Assembly (NCBI RefSeq): GCF_916700565.1
Contig: NZ_CAKAKO010000004.1
Location: 744,001 to 808,000, forward strand
DNA: 64,000 nucleotides
Reading direction: 5' to 3'
Source of the DNA: Xenophilus sp. Marseille-Q4582
GTDB taxonomy: Bacteria > Pseudomonadota > Gammaproteobacteria > Burkholderiales > Burkholderiaceae_C
Each line of letters opens with the position of its first letter. The stretch's first letter is position 1. Shown piece after piece: positions 14,134 through 23,236 of this stretch. The translations under genes and the position numbers were made by a program. The notes beneath the pieces are model-generated. The model had not been told where the DNA came from, did not search any database, and saw only the letters and a list, made by a program, of their open reading frames with translations.

Positions 14134-14214
14134 ATGACGACCAAGTGCGAGCAGGACGCCGTGAAGCTGGCGCAGCTGATTGCCATCGCCCCGCGTGAAG
14201 GCTGGGACTTGTGA
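14134..14214 (+). CDS. Very small hypothetical protein
   Basis: A 26-residue frame (MTTKCEQDAVKLAQLIAIAP...) with GAAGGAATGA upstream. Its stop overlaps the next gene's ATG (TGATG), which suggests coupling. Too short to judge further. Confidence 0.35.
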   Translation: MTTKCEQDAVKLAQLIAIAPREGWDL

Positions 14215-14414
14215 TGCTGTTCGCTCTCGGAGTCGTCATCCTGCTGGTGACGCACGGCATCGGCGCCGTCTACATCCTGCGCAACCGCCGCTCCATCGCC
14301 GCGCACGAGCGCCGCGTGGGGCCTGCCATGTACGCGCTGGGCGCCGGCTATCTCATCGGCGCCGGCTGTGTGCTGGCGAGCATCCTGACGTTCGCAGCCC
14401 GCTGGCTGCCCTGA
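14214..14414 (+). CDS. Small two-helix membrane protein
   Basis: A 66-residue protein with two membrane helices (FALGVVILLVTHGIGAVYIL and ALGAGYLIGAGCVLASILTF) and a basic loop between (RNRRSIAAHERRVG). Holins can look like this, but a better holin candidate lies beside the endolysin at 39,609. Position before the terminase is unusual for lysis genes. ATG at 14214 overlaps the previous stop. Confidence 0.55.
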   Translation: MLFALGVVILLVTHGIGAVYILRNRRSIAAHERRVGPAMYALGAGYLIGAGCVLASILTFAARWLP

Positions 14415-14852
14415 TCATGGCGCCCATCGTCGTCGGGCGATCCTGATGAAGGCTGAGACGGGTATCCCGCGCGCTGCATCCTTGTGCACGACCAGCTTTG
14501 CGAAGTCGGCCTCCCAGATGCCAATCACCTCGTAACCGGCATCCACCAGTACCAGCAGCACAGCCTCGGATGGGTAGACGCTCCCGAGCTTGCCGATTCG
14601 CTCGCCAGCGTAGCCCCTGCCAAGGACCCGGCGGGACTTGATTTGAAGTGATCGCCGCCCGCTTGGCGTTTCCTCGTAGGCATCGACCCCTGGGCATCGT
14701 GGCGGCGCAAGTTCAAGGCCCAGCAGCAAGGCGGCTTGCAGTTCCGCAAGTTCTCCGGTGACTCCAAGCGCACGGCCAAACCGCTCTTGGTAGCTGACGG
14801 CCGCAGTCTTGATCGAGCGCACCAGGTCTTGAATCTCGGGTGTGGAGTGCAT
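14415..14852 (-). CDS. DUF6998-like protein, antisense in the late region
   Basis: A 145-residue protein resembling DUF6998: TGELAELQAALLLGLELAPP, then SLQIKSRRVL and LVLVDAGYEVIGIWEADF. The alternating strands and QIKSR segment resemble a restriction-endonuclease-like fold (E/QxK core). It is the only minus-strand gene between the Q-like gene and the lysis region, so it is probably a moron with its own promoter, perhaps a defence or counter-defence nuclease. The start at 14852 is chosen because upstream codons in frame look non-coding. Confidence 0.6.
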   Translation of the reverse strand: MHSTPEIQDLVRSIKTAAVSYQERFGRALGVTGELAELQAALLLGLELAPPRCPGVDAYEETPSGRRSLQIKSRRVLGRGYAGERIGKLGSVYPSEAVLLVLVDAGYEVIGIWEADFAKLVVHKDAARGIPVSAFIRIARRRWAP

Positions 14853-14944
14853 GTCTGTACCAGTGTAGGGCTCGCCCAGTGGGTCGGCGGTGTCCCCAGC
14901 CCGAGAGGGTGAAGCCGATGGGGTCGAATCAATGAGGGCCTGAC

Positions 14945-15430
14945 ATGACCAAGAAGGCGGCGGCCAAGCCGGCAGCACGCCTGGGCAGGCCAAGCAAATA
15001 CAAGCCGGAGTTCGTCAAGGTGGCGAAGGGCATGGCGATGCTGGGGGCGACTGATGCCGAGATGGCGGTGGCGTTCGATGTGTCTGAGCAGACCCTGAAC
15101 ACCTGGAAGAAGGAGCATCCGGACTTTCTTGAGTCCCTAAACGCCGGGAAGCTGTTTGCTGACGGTGTCGTGGCAGAGAGGCTGTTCCAGCGGGCTACCG
15201 GGTATGAGCATCCTGAGGACGACATCCGAGCCTTGAACGGCGAGATCGTCATCACCCCGACCATCAAGCACTATCCGCCCGACACGACGGCCGCCATCTT
15301 CTGGCTGAAGAACCGAAGGCCTGCCCAGTGGCGCGATAAGCCAGAGACGAGCGAAGGGGACGAGGTGCCGCCCCCGGTCACGGTGACGGTCGAGGTGAAG
15401 GACGCTCGGAAGCCGGATGCCGAGCCTTAA
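14945..15430 (+). CDS. Terminase small subunit
   Basis: A 161-residue protein with an N-terminal basic tail, a helix-turn-helix (ATDAEMAVAFDVSEQTLNTWKKEHP) and the FQRATGYEHPEDDI segment typical of small terminases. It should recognise the packaging site and present concatemeric DNA to the large subunit. It begins the head operon and its end overlaps the large subunit start by 14 bases. Confidence 0.9.
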   Translation: MTKKAAAKPAARLGRPSKYKPEFVKVAKGMAMLGATDAEMAVAFDVSEQTLNTWKKEHPDFLESLNAGKLFADGVVAERLFQRATGYEHPEDDIRALNGEIVITPTIKHYPPDTTAAIFWLKNRRPAQWRDKPETSEGDEVPPPVTVTVEVKDARKPDAEP

Positions 15431-16688
15431 TGTTCCGCAGTCCCAGTTCCTTGCGTTGCCCCACAAGTTCCGGGCGTTCGTCGCGGGCTTCGGGAGCGGG
15501 AAGACATGGGTTGGCGGGGCCGGCCAGTGCAAGCACTTCTGGGAACACCCAAGGGCGCATCTTGGCTACTTTGCGCCCACGTATGCGCAGATTCGGGACA
15601 TCTACTACCCCACCATTGAGGAGGTTGCGAGCGACTGGGGGTTGAGGGCCGAGGTCAACCAGTCCAACCACGAGATCCACGTCTATAGCGGGCGGGTCTA
15701 CCGGGGCACGATCATCTGCCGGTCGCTGGAAAAGCCAGAGACGATCATCGGCTTCAAGATCGCGCGCGGGCTCATGGACGAGCTGGACGTGATGAAGCTG
15801 CCCAAGGCCGAGTTGGCCTGGCGCAAGGCGATCGCGCGGCTGCGGTTGAAGTTCAACGGCCTGAATGGCCTGGACGTGACGACCACGCCCGAAGGCTTCA
15901 AGTTCGTCTATCAGCAGTGGGTGAAGGCGATCCGGGAGAAACCGGAGCTGGCGGCGATGTACGGAATGGTCCAGGCCAGCACGTACGACAACGAGCTGAA
16001 TCTGCCTGACGACTACATCCAGTCGCTGTTGGCCAGCTACCCGCCGCAGCTGATTGCGGCATACCTGCGCGGACAGTTCGTCAACCTGGCCAGTGGGAGC
16101 GTCTATCCGAACTTCGATCGGATGCTGAACCACACCGATGAGACGATCCGGGAAGGAGAGGCGCTTCACATCGGCATGGACTTCAACGTCCTGAACATGA
16201 CGGCGGCCGTAAGCGTGATCCGTGACGGCTTGCCGAGGACATTGGAAGAGCTGACCAAGGTGCGTGATACGCCGACGATGGCGCGCATGCTCAAGGAGCG
16301 CTACGAGGCCAAGGGCCACCCCATCGTGATCTACCCCGACGCGAGCGGCGGGAACACGAGCAGCAAGAACGCCAGCGAGTCAGACCTGACGATCCTCAAG
16401 GAGGCGGGGTTCACGATCAGCGTGGATGCGGCCAACCCAGCGGTGAAAGACCGCATCAATGCCGTGGACGCAATGACGCTGAACGCGGCAGGCGAGCGGC
16501 GCTGGAAGATCAATACGGACGCCTGCCCGGCCCTGACAGAGGCGCAGGAGCAGCAGGCATGGGCCCCCAACGGGGAGCCTGACAAGACAACGGGCCATGA
16601 CCACCCGAACGATGCAGTGGGCTACTTCCTCGTGAAGCGATGGCCCATCGTGAAACGCGTGGCGCAGGCTCAAACCTTCCGCATGTAA
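15417..16688 (+). CDS. Terminase large subunit
   Basis: A 423-residue packaging motor. The ATPase domain shows Walker A GFGSGKT (24-30) and Walker B LMDELD (119-124). The nuclease domain shows GMDFN (D255), IYPDASGG (D308) and HDHPNDAVGY near the end as metal ligands. It cuts concatemers and pumps DNA through the portal. Family assignment is Terminase_3/6 type. Confidence 0.94.
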   Translation: MPSLNVPQSQFLALPHKFRAFVAGFGSGKTWVGGAGQCKHFWEHPRAHLGYFAPTYAQIRDIYYPTIEEVASDWGLRAEVNQSNHEIHVYSGRVYRGTIICRSLEKPETIIGFKIARGLMDELDVMKLPKAELAWRKAIARLRLKFNGLNGLDVTTTPEGFKFVYQQWVKAIREKPELAAMYGMVQASTYDNELNLPDDYIQSLLASYPPQLIAAYLRGQFVNLASGSVYPNFDRMLNHTDETIREGEALHIGMDFNVLNMTAAVSVIRDGLPRTLEELTKVRDTPTMARMLKERYEAKGHPIVIYPDASGGNTSSKNASESDLTILKEAGFTISVDAANPAVKDRINAVDAMTLNAAGERRWKINTDACPALTEAQEQQAWAPNGEPDKTTGHDHPNDAVGYFLVKRWPIVKRVAQAQTFRM

Positions 16689-18071
16689 ATGACCAACATC
16701 GCAGTCAATCAAAGATCGCCTGAAGTGGAGGCGATGGCCGTCCACTGGCCGATCATCGACGCGCTGATGGGCGGGACTGCGGCCATGCGCAGGGCGGCAG
16801 AGGCGTACCTGCCCCAGCAGCCACGCGAGGATGATGAGGACTATCGCTACCGGCTGAAGACGGCGACCCTGTTCCCGGCGTTCTCTCGCACCGTTGGGGT
16901 GATGGCGGGCAAGCCCTTCTCGAAGCAGGTGACGCTGAGCGAGGACACACCGCCGCGAATCGTCGAGCTGTCAGAGAACGTGGATGGCGAGGGTCGGAGC
17001 TTGCATGTGTTCGCTGCGGATCTGATGGCTGAGGCAGTGTCGGCCGGGTTCGGTGGCATTCTGGTGGACTTCACGAGAACCGAGGGCCAAGCCCGGACGG
17101 TGGCCGAAGAGCGCGCCATGGGTGCGCGGCCTTACTGGGTGCACATCAAGCACGGCCAGATCCTGGGGTGGCGCACGCACAAGGTGGCGGGCATCGTGCA
17201 GCTGGCCCAGCTTCGCATCGCCGAGTCTGCTGAGGTGCCTGATGGCGAATTCGGCTCCAAGATCGTCAACCGGGTGCGGGTGCTGGAGCCGGGCATCTGG
17301 AAGTTATACGAAGACGGCACGGCCGGGTACAGGCTCATAGAAGAGGGTACGACCACGCTGAAGGTCATCCCGTTCGTGCCGATCTACGGCAAGCGCCTGG
17401 GCTTCATGCGCGGACATCCGCCGCTGCTTGACCTGGCGCACCAGAACGTCAAGCACTGGCAGGACCAGAGCGACCAGGACGACTCGGCCCGGTTCGCCCG
17501 CAAGCGGCTGTTGGTTTTCATTGGGCTGGACGACAACAACAGCCTCACGGCGTCGTCGTCGCAGGCGATCCTTCTGCCGCAGAATGGCGACGCCAAGGTC
17601 ATTCAGGGCTCTGCCGAGTCCGTCACGGTCGGCCGCACCGAGTTGGAGGCGCTGGAAGCCCAGATGATCCAGACGGGCGCTGAGTTGCTGGTGAGCCAGC
17701 CGGGCCAACGCACCGCCACCGAAGCATCGAACGACGCCGAGGCGAACAAGAGCGAGTTGCAGCGGATCGTGGAGACCTTTGAGGACTCGCTGGACCAGGC
17801 GCTGCAGTTCACGGCCGACTGGCTGGGCCTGCCTGACGGCGGCTCTGCGTCGCTGTTTAAGGACTTCGCTGCAGGCAGTCTGAGTGAGGCGACCGCGCAG
17901 TTGTTGGCCACCATGCAGGGCCAGGGCATCATCACCAAGGCGACGGTCATCCGCGAGCAGCAGCGGCGCGGGATCCTGTCGCCGGACATCGAGCCTGAGC
18001 AGGAGCTGGAGGCGGTTGCCGAAGAGGGCCCGCCGCTCGGCTCTATGGGGGGTGAAGGCGGGGGCGAATGA
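16689..18071 (+). CDS. Portal protein (DUF4055 type)
   Basis: A 460-residue protein matching DUF4055 phage proteins: an N-terminal LPQQPREDDEDYRYRLKTA region, FSRTVGVMAGKPF, and a helical C-terminus (FEDSLDQALQFTADWLGL). Placed directly after the large terminase, it fits the portal ring through which DNA enters and leaves the head. Its stop overlaps the next gene by four bases. Confidence 0.88.
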   Translation: MTNIAVNQRSPEVEAMAVHWPIIDALMGGTAAMRRAAEAYLPQQPREDDEDYRYRLKTATLFPAFSRTVGVMAGKPFSKQVTLSEDTPPRIVELSENVDGEGRSLHVFAADLMAEAVSAGFGGILVDFTRTEGQARTVAEERAMGARPYWVHIKHGQILGWRTHKVAGIVQLAQLRIAESAEVPDGEFGSKIVNRVRVLEPGIWKLYEDGTAGYRLIEEGTTTLKVIPFVPIYGKRLGFMRGHPPLLDLAHQNVKHWQDQSDQDDSARFARKRLLVFIGLDDNNSLTASSSQAILLPQNGDAKVIQGSAESVTVGRTELEALEAQMIQTGAELLVSQPGQRTATEASNDAEANKSELQRIVETFEDSLDQALQFTADWLGLPDGGSASLFKDFAAGSLSEATAQLLATMQGQGIITKATVIREQQRRGILSPDIEPEQELEAVAEEGPPLGSMGGEGGGE

Positions 18072-19177
18072 CGCCCGAAGAGATCTCGGACGCGAAGGCG
18101 ATCCTGTCGGGTGTGATCCTGCACGCGGTCAACCTGCAGAAATACAGTAACGGGCAGGTCCGTCGGATCCTGTCGATCCTGAACCGAGCCGACGCCGACA
18201 TCTTCGCGGAGCTGCAGCGGGTGCTGGACAACATGCCCAGCGGAACGGCGACGAGCGAATACCTGTTCGACATGCTGGCCAGCGTGCGCAGGCTCAACGC
18301 GCAGGCCTATTCGCAGATCGAGGGCGAGCTGACATCGAATCTGCGCGGGCTGGCAGAGGCCGAGGCGACGTTTCAGTTCAATCTGTACCAGGGCCACGCA
18401 CCTGCTGGCGTGACGCTGGCTGGCGTGACGGCTGAGCAAGCCTGGGCGGCGGCGTACAGCAGGCCTTTCGCCGGCAAGCTGCTGAGGGAGTCGATTGCAG
18501 AGCTTGGCGAGACCCGAGCCCGGCGCATCCGTGACGCGGTGCGAATGGGGTACTTGGAGGGCCGGACGACCAGCCAGATCGTGCGCGACATTCGCGGCAC
18601 GCGGGCGAAGGGGTACGTTGAAGGGTTCCTCGAAATCGACCGTCGCCATCTTGAGACGATGGTGCGCACTGCGGTGCAGCACACGGCCGGGGGCGTGCGC
18701 GACCGTTTTATGGAGGAAAACGCCGACGTGCTTGAGTCCCAGCTGTTCGTGGCGACGCTGGATGGGCGCACGAGCCCGCCGTGCATCGCGCGGTCGGGCA
18801 AGCGCTACACGGTGGGTGAGCGCCCCAAGCCTATCGGGCACGCGGTTCCGTGGTGCACGCAGTTCGGCTGCGGTCCGGGGCGGCTGCACTACAACTGCCG
18901 GTCGACTGCGGTCGGGCTGCTGCCTGGCCAGACGAAGCTGTACGGCACGCGGGCATCTGCGAATGGGCCGGTGGACGCCAACATGACCTACGGGGCATGG
19001 CTCAAGGGGCAGCCGGTCGCTGTGCAGGATCAGGTGTTGGGTGAGAAGAGGGCGGCGCTGTTCCGCTCGGGCGGCTTGGCCATCGACAAGTTTTTCAACG
19101 ACAAGGGGCAGTACTTGTCCCTGGACCAGTTGCGGGAGCGGGATGCGGCGGCGTTCAAGAGGGCCGGCGTAAACTGA
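18068..19177 (+). CDS. Minor head protein (Mu F / SPP1 gp7-like)
   Basis: A 369-residue protein with a C-terminal Mu F-like domain: FVATLDGRTSPPCIARSGK and LHYNCRSTAVGLLPGQ, including conserved cysteines. The family joins the portal and helps head assembly or DNA delivery. The N-terminal 200 residues are helical. Follows the portal with a four-base overlap. Confidence 0.88.
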   Translation: MTPEEISDAKAILSGVILHAVNLQKYSNGQVRRILSILNRADADIFAELQRVLDNMPSGTATSEYLFDMLASVRRLNAQAYSQIEGELTSNLRGLAEAEATFQFNLYQGHAPAGVTLAGVTAEQAWAAAYSRPFAGKLLRESIAELGETRARRIRDAVRMGYLEGRTTSQIVRDIRGTRAKGYVEGFLEIDRRHLETMVRTAVQHTAGGVRDRFMEENADVLESQLFVATLDGRTSPPCIARSGKRYTVGERPKPIGHAVPWCTQFGCGPGRLHYNCRSTAVGLLPGQTKLYGTRASANGPVDANMTYGAWLKGQPVAVQDQVLGEKRAALFRSGGLAIDKFFNDKGQYLSLDQLRERDAAAFKRAGVN

Positions 19178-19181
19178 GGGG

Positions 19182-19493
19182 ATGGCCCTTGAGCTTGTCC
19201 CTCCAACCCCGCCAGACGCCAAGCAGGCCCTGGTCGTGCGCGTCAAAGCGCTGACCAGGCCGGACGGCATTATTCAATGCCCCCGCTGTGGGGGGCGAAC
19301 CATCATGACCGCCGTCAACGGCGCATCGCTCAAAGGCGGTAAGCGCACAGGCGGCACGACAGTGGTGAAGGACGCATGCGCCGACTGCTGGAAGAAAGGG
19401 CTGGTGACGCCGATGCTGCCTGACCCGCCTAAGCTGGTGAAAGACCCATTGCCACCGAAGCCCCGGCGCACGAAGCCGAAGATCGTGAAATAG
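19182..19493 (+). CDS. Zinc-ribbon small head-region protein
   Basis: A 103-residue protein with two CxxC pairs (IQCPRCGGR and DACADCWKKG), so it probably binds zinc, and a lysine- and proline-rich tail (PPKPRRTKPKIVK). Common next to minor head genes in related phages. Function unknown. Confidence 0.65.
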   Translation: MALELVPPTPPDAKQALVVRVKALTRPDGIIQCPRCGGRTIMTAVNGASLKGGKRTGGTTVVKDACADCWKKGLVTPMLPDPPKLVKDPLPPKPRRTKPKIVK

Positions 19494-19520
19494 ATTCCGG
19501 TCGCAAGACCAACCCAACAG

Positions 19521-19550
19521 CCGCCACGGAGCAATCCCTGGCGGTTTTTT
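19521..19550 (+). terminator. Intrinsic terminator in the head operon
   Basis: CCGCCA (19521-19526) and TGGCGG (19539-19544) form a stem followed by six T residues. It separates packaging genes from scaffold and capsid genes and would be read through under antitermination. Confidence 0.75.
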
Positions 19551-19631
19551 CATGCCCGGATCGCGGATGCGAGAGGGTGTTTTCGGGCCGGATGGCCTAA
19601 CCACTGCAGGGCGGATGCCCGACAACTACCC

Positions 19632-20384
19632 ATGAAACTGAAACTCGACGCCGATGGACATGCGGTCTTGCAGGATGGCAAGCCGGTCTACACGAGGGAA
19701 GACGGAAGCGAGGTCGCTTTCGATGTGCTGGGGACCACCCAGACCATCACGCGGCTGAACGCGGAGGCAAAAGGGCACCGGGAACGGGCCGAGAAAGCCG
19801 AAGGCGCGCTGAAGCTCTTCGAAGGCATCGAAGACCCCAAAAAGGCGCTTGAAGCGCTGGGCATCGTCGCCAACCTCGACGCAAAGAAGCTGGTGGATGC
19901 CGGCGAGATCGAGAAGGTGAAGGGCGAGATCAGCAAGGCCTTCCAGAGCCAGCTGGACACCGCTAACACGAAGGCCCAGCAGCTGGAAGCGCAGCTGTAC
20001 GCCGAGAAGGTCGGCGGCGCGTTCGCCCGCTCGAAGGTGATCGCTGAGAAGCTGGCCATCCCGCCCGACATGGTGGAAGCCCGCTTCGGTAAGGCGTTCA
20101 CCATCGAGGAAGGGCGCATCGTGGCCAAGGACGCGAACGGCAACAAGCTGTACTCCCAATCGAACCCGGGCGAGCTGGCCGGCTTCGATGAAGCGCTGGA
20201 AATGCTGGTGGGCCAGTACCCCTACAAGGACCAGATCCTCAAGGGCACGGGCGCATCTGGCGGTGGAGCGGGTGGAAATGGTGGCGGCGGTGGCAAAGGC
20301 AATCCGCAGGGCAAATGGAACGGCACGCCGGAAGAACGGACTGCCGCCGTGAAGGCCCGATTCCCCAATCTCGAAACTTCCTGA
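19632..20384 (+). CDS. Capsid scaffold protein (DUF6651-like)
   Basis: A 250-residue protein, mostly coiled coil (LNAEAKGHRERAEKAEGAL, IEKVKGEISKAFQSQLDTA) with a glycine-rich linker and a short basic C-terminus (KWNGTPEERTAAVKARF). This is the layout of scaffolds that bind capsid protein through a basic tail. It lies 11 bases before the capsid gene. Confidence 0.8.
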   Translation: MKLKLDADGHAVLQDGKPVYTREDGSEVAFDVLGTTQTITRLNAEAKGHRERAEKAEGALKLFEGIEDPKKALEALGIVANLDAKKLVDAGEIEKVKGEISKAFQSQLDTANTKAQQLEAQLYAEKVGGAFARSKVIAEKLAIPPDMVEARFGKAFTIEEGRIVAKDANGNKLYSQSNPGELAGFDEALEMLVGQYPYKDQILKGTGASGGGAGGNGGGGGKGNPQGKWNGTPEERTAAVKARFPNLETS

Positions 20385-20395
20385 GGTAACACATC

Positions 20396-21355
20396 ATGGC
20401 ACTTGCCAACATGAAGGTCTTCAACGAGGCCGTCCAAGAATCGACCATCGAAACCCTGGCGCAGATGGTCCAGGCGTTCAACGCTGCATCGCGCGGCACC
20501 CTCGTGCTCACCGCCGAGGGCTTCCAGGGCGACTATCGCCAGCGCGCCTACTGGGCATCGCTGGCTTCGGCCCGCCGCCGCGTGGACCGCTACGCCACCA
20601 ACGGCACGGCGAGCCCGACCGCGCTGGCCCAACTGCAAGAGAACGGCGTCAAGATCGCTGGCGGCTTCGGCCCCGTGCTCTGGGAGCCTGGTCAACTGAC
20701 CTGGGTGGAGAAGAACCCCGCCGAGGCTGTGGCCGTCATCTCGCAGGCCCTGGCCGAAGGCATGCTGCAGGACCAACTGAACACCGCGATTGCCGCTCTG
20801 GTGGCCGCGCTTCAGGTGAACGCCGACAGCTACTTCGACACCGGCACCGGCCCGCTGACCTACCGTGATCTGAACTCGGCCCACGCCAAGTTCGGCGACA
20901 TGTCGAACACCATCCTGGCGAACGTCATGGACGGCACGTCCTACCACAACCTGATCGACAACAACCTGGCGAACGGCAGCAACCTGTTCCAGTCCACGGG
21001 CGTGACGGTGGTGGACATCCTGGGCAAGGCCGTGATCGTGACCGACGCTCCGGCACTGCGCCAGACCGGCACCGGTGCCAACCAGTTCGCGCTGGGCCTG
21101 GCCGCGGGCGCTGCGACGGTGTTCGATGGCTCGGACCTGATCACCAACGTGGAGCAATCGAACGGCAAGAACCGGATCGAGACCACGTTCCAGGCCGACT
21201 ACACCTTCGGCCTGGCGCTGAAGGGCTACACCTGGGACACCGCCACCGGCGGCAAGTCGCCCACGGACATCGAAATCGCCACCGGGTCCAACTGGGACCG
21301 CGTTGCGACTTCGGTGAAGCACACCGCTGGCGTCCTGGCCATCGCCAACGCCTGA
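20396..21355 (+). CDS. Major capsid protein
   Basis: A 319-residue protein following the scaffold, typical in length for a HK97-fold shell protein. It begins MALANMKVFNEAVQ, and contains ESTIETLAQMVQAFNAASRG and GVTVVDILGKAVIVTDAPAL, the latter resembling the A-domain strands of phage coat proteins. AGGTAACACATC precedes the start. Its stop overlaps the methyltransferase start (TGATG). Confidence 0.85.
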   Translation: MALANMKVFNEAVQESTIETLAQMVQAFNAASRGTLVLTAEGFQGDYRQRAYWASLASARRRVDRYATNGTASPTALAQLQENGVKIAGGFGPVLWEPGQLTWVEKNPAEAVAVISQALAEGMLQDQLNTAIAALVAALQVNADSYFDTGTGPLTYRDLNSAHAKFGDMSNTILANVMDGTSYHNLIDNNLANGSNLFQSTGVTVVDILGKAVIVTDAPALRQTGTGANQFALGLAAGAATVFDGSDLITNVEQSNGKNRIETTFQADYTFGLALKGYTWDTATGGKSPTDIEIATGSNWDRVATSVKHTAGVLAIANA

Positions 21356-21879
21356 TGGGAACGACGGCCGCCGACTTCTGGCGGCACAACACCGATCTTC
21401 GGGACATCACCCCACGAGGGGAGCGGTTCCCGGAGGTTGGTCTTTTCGATGTGCTGCGCTCTGCCTGCCAGGGCGTGGTCTTCGACTTCGGGTGCGGCGA
21501 TGGGCGTCTGTCGCCGGCATTCGATCCTGATCGGTATTTCGGCTTCGACATTAACGCGACCGCCTTGAAGGTGGCGAGGGTGACGAACCCAAAGCATCGG
21601 TACGTGACGCAGTGGCTGCCCGCCGATACGTGGCTGGCGTGGACGGTCCTCTTGCACGTCCCCGACGACGAACTGCCTGCCGTGCTGGATGGCGCGAATC
21701 GCTACTCGCGCATCGTCGTCGGCGAAGTGATGGGGCGCCGATGGAGGCGCGAAGGAGAGCCGCCTGTGTTCAATCGTGAGCCGGAAGAGTACGAGGCGAT
21801 GTTCGAGCGGCCTGTGATGCGGATGCAGGTTCCATATCCGCGTTACGGCTGCGATCTGACGGTGCTGGTGTTCGATTGA
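21355..21879 (+). CDS. Class I SAM-dependent methyltransferase
   Basis: A 174-residue protein with the SAM-binding glycine loop (VVFDFGCGDGRL near residue 45) and the acidic end of strand 2 (YFGFDINATAL). VLLHVPDDELP fits motif IV. It should methylate a small molecule, sugar or protein; the DPPY-type motif of DNA methylases is absent. It starts within the capsid stop codon and is the first gene of a modification cassette. Confidence 0.75.
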   Translation: MGTTAADFWRHNTDLRDITPRGERFPEVGLFDVLRSACQGVVFDFGCGDGRLSPAFDPDRYFGFDINATALKVARVTNPKHRYVTQWLPADTWLAWTVLLHVPDDELPAVLDGANRYSRIVVGEVMGRRWRREGEPPVFNREPEEYEAMFERPVMRMQVPYPRYGCDLTVLVFD

Positions 21880-22460
21880 TCAAGGCATGCGTCCTGCGCT
21901 CGGGAGGGGAGTTCAAGCCCGAGCATGTGCAATGGCTGGCCCGGCAGGTTCCGGGGCTTGTGTGCCTATCGGATGTGCTTGTTGAGGGGGTGCCGACGAT
22001 CCCGCTGGTGTACGACTGGCCGGGCTGGTGGGCGAAGCTGGAAATGTGCGGCCCATCGCTTCAGGGCGACGTGCTCATGATGGACCTCGATACGGTCGTC
22101 CTGCGAGCGCCCGACGAACCGGATGGGACGACGGTGCTGCGGGACTTCACCCAACCCGATCTGATGGGCTCGGGCTTCATGTACGTGACTGCCGCTGACC
22201 GTGAGAGGGTATGGGAGGCGTTCACGGCGAACCCGCAGGCCCACATGGCGCGCTGCACGAAGTGGCCGAGCTGGGGCGATCAAGGCTTTTTGCAGGACCA
22301 CATTGGACGCGCGGCGAAGTGGGGCGACGAAGTGCGCTCCTACAAGGTTCATTGCGGGCGGGGACTTCCCGAAGGGACGGATGTGGTTTGCTTTCATGGG
22401 CAGCCTCGGCCATGGGCCGTCAAGCCATCGGGGAAGGACGCATGGATTCCCGCGCTCTGA
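21876..22460 (+). CDS. Putative glycosyltransferase
   Basis: A 194-residue protein with a DxD-type motif (DVLMMDLDTVVL, residues about 68-79) expected to bind a metal and a sugar nucleotide, plus MGSGFMYVTAADRERVW and WPSWGDQGFLQDH, as in GT8-like or bacteriophage glycosyltransferases. The start is TTG overlapping the previous stop. It likely adds sugar to a virion protein or host polymer. Confidence 0.7.
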   Translation: MIKACVLRSGGEFKPEHVQWLARQVPGLVCLSDVLVEGVPTIPLVYDWPGWWAKLEMCGPSLQGDVLMMDLDTVVLRAPDEPDGTTVLRDFTQPDLMGSGFMYVTAADRERVWEAFTANPQAHMARCTKWPSWGDQGFLQDHIGRAAKWGDEVRSYKVHCGRGLPEGTDVVCFHGQPRPWAVKPSGKDAWIPAL

Positions 22461-23236
22461 TCCTCAAGCATCCTGGCGCGCGAATCTGCGTGATGGGCGG
22501 CGCTCCGAGCCTCGGCATGGACATGGCGAAGGTGCAGGCCGATGTCTTCATCAGCGTCAACGGCCACGGATCGGGCCTGCGTCACGACTACATCGTGGCG
22601 ATGGATGAGGAGCACGGCACGCTGAAGGTGCCGATGCGCTCGTACCTGCGCTCGATCTCAGGGGCTCCGGTCATCGGCCCGAGGGCATGGAACGACTACG
22701 TGCTGACGACTTGGCCAGACTGCCCCAAGACCAGCGTGCTCAGCGGCATGGTGGCCTGCTGGGTGGCCTGGGTGATGGGCGCGAAGGCGGTGATCCTGGC
22801 TGGCATGAACGGCTACGACGGATCGCCATCGGGCATGGCGCACTGCGCGCCGATTGTGCGGGACGTGAAGTGCCCGATTCGGGTAATGGGCGGGCCTTTG
22901 TCCAAGGTCTGGCCGGTCTATGACCCCAACGAAGATTATGGAGAGTACGAAATGCATCCTTCCATCGACGCAATCAAGGGCGTGGACGGCATGACGCGCA
23001 TCCGTGCGCTGAAGCCATGCTCGCAAGCTGGCCTGACCCTGGCGAAGGGCGATGAGGCCGAAGTGATGCGGCATCAGGTGGCCCGGCTGCTGCGGCATCG
23101 GCTCGTGGAGGAAATCCCGATGCCGAAGGCGGCAACCGCCGAGCCCGCCAGCGAGGTGCAAGAGCCTGCCGCCGAGAGCCAGCCCCAGGACGCCCAGCCC
23201 AAGCGCCGGGGCCGCCCGCCGAAGGATCAAGCATGA
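22442..23236 (+). CDS. DUF115-like (MptE/motility-glycosyltransferase fold) protein
   Basis: A 264-residue protein. The N-terminal part (RICVMGGAPSLGMDM, ADVFISVNGHG, KAVILAGMNGYDG) matches DUF115/6-hydroxymethylpterin-like domains found in flagellin-glycosylating factors. Residues 200-264 are a charged tail ending in an AT-hook-like KRRGRPPKD. Possible substrate-handling partner of the neighbouring glycosyltransferase. Overlaps it by 19 bases. Confidence 0.65.
   Translation: MDSRALILKHPGARICVMGGAPSLGMDMAKVQADVFISVNGHGSGLRHDYIVAMDEEHGTLKVPMRSYLRSISGAPVIGPRAWNDYVLTTWPDCPKTSVLSGMVACWVAWVMGAKAVILAGMNGYDGSPSGMAHCAPIVRDVKCPIRVMGGPLSKVWPVYDPNEDYGEYEMHPSIDAIKGVDGMTRIRALKPCSQAGLTLAKGDEAEVMRHQVARLLRHRLVEEIPMPKAATAEPASEVQEPAAESQPQDAQPKRRGRPPKDQA

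Noticed and set aside
14211-14414. Holin call for the small two-helix protein
   Set aside because: A better holin candidate is directly beside the endolysin; location before terminase does not fit lysis.
17603-19270. 555-codon minus-strand frame under the portal and minor head genes
   Set aside because: No domain, no ribosome site, and opposite to well-supported structural genes.
21355-21879. DNA adenine or cytosine methylase
   Set aside because: The SAM-binding loop is present, but no DPPY or PCQ motif; more likely a small-molecule or protein methyltransferase.
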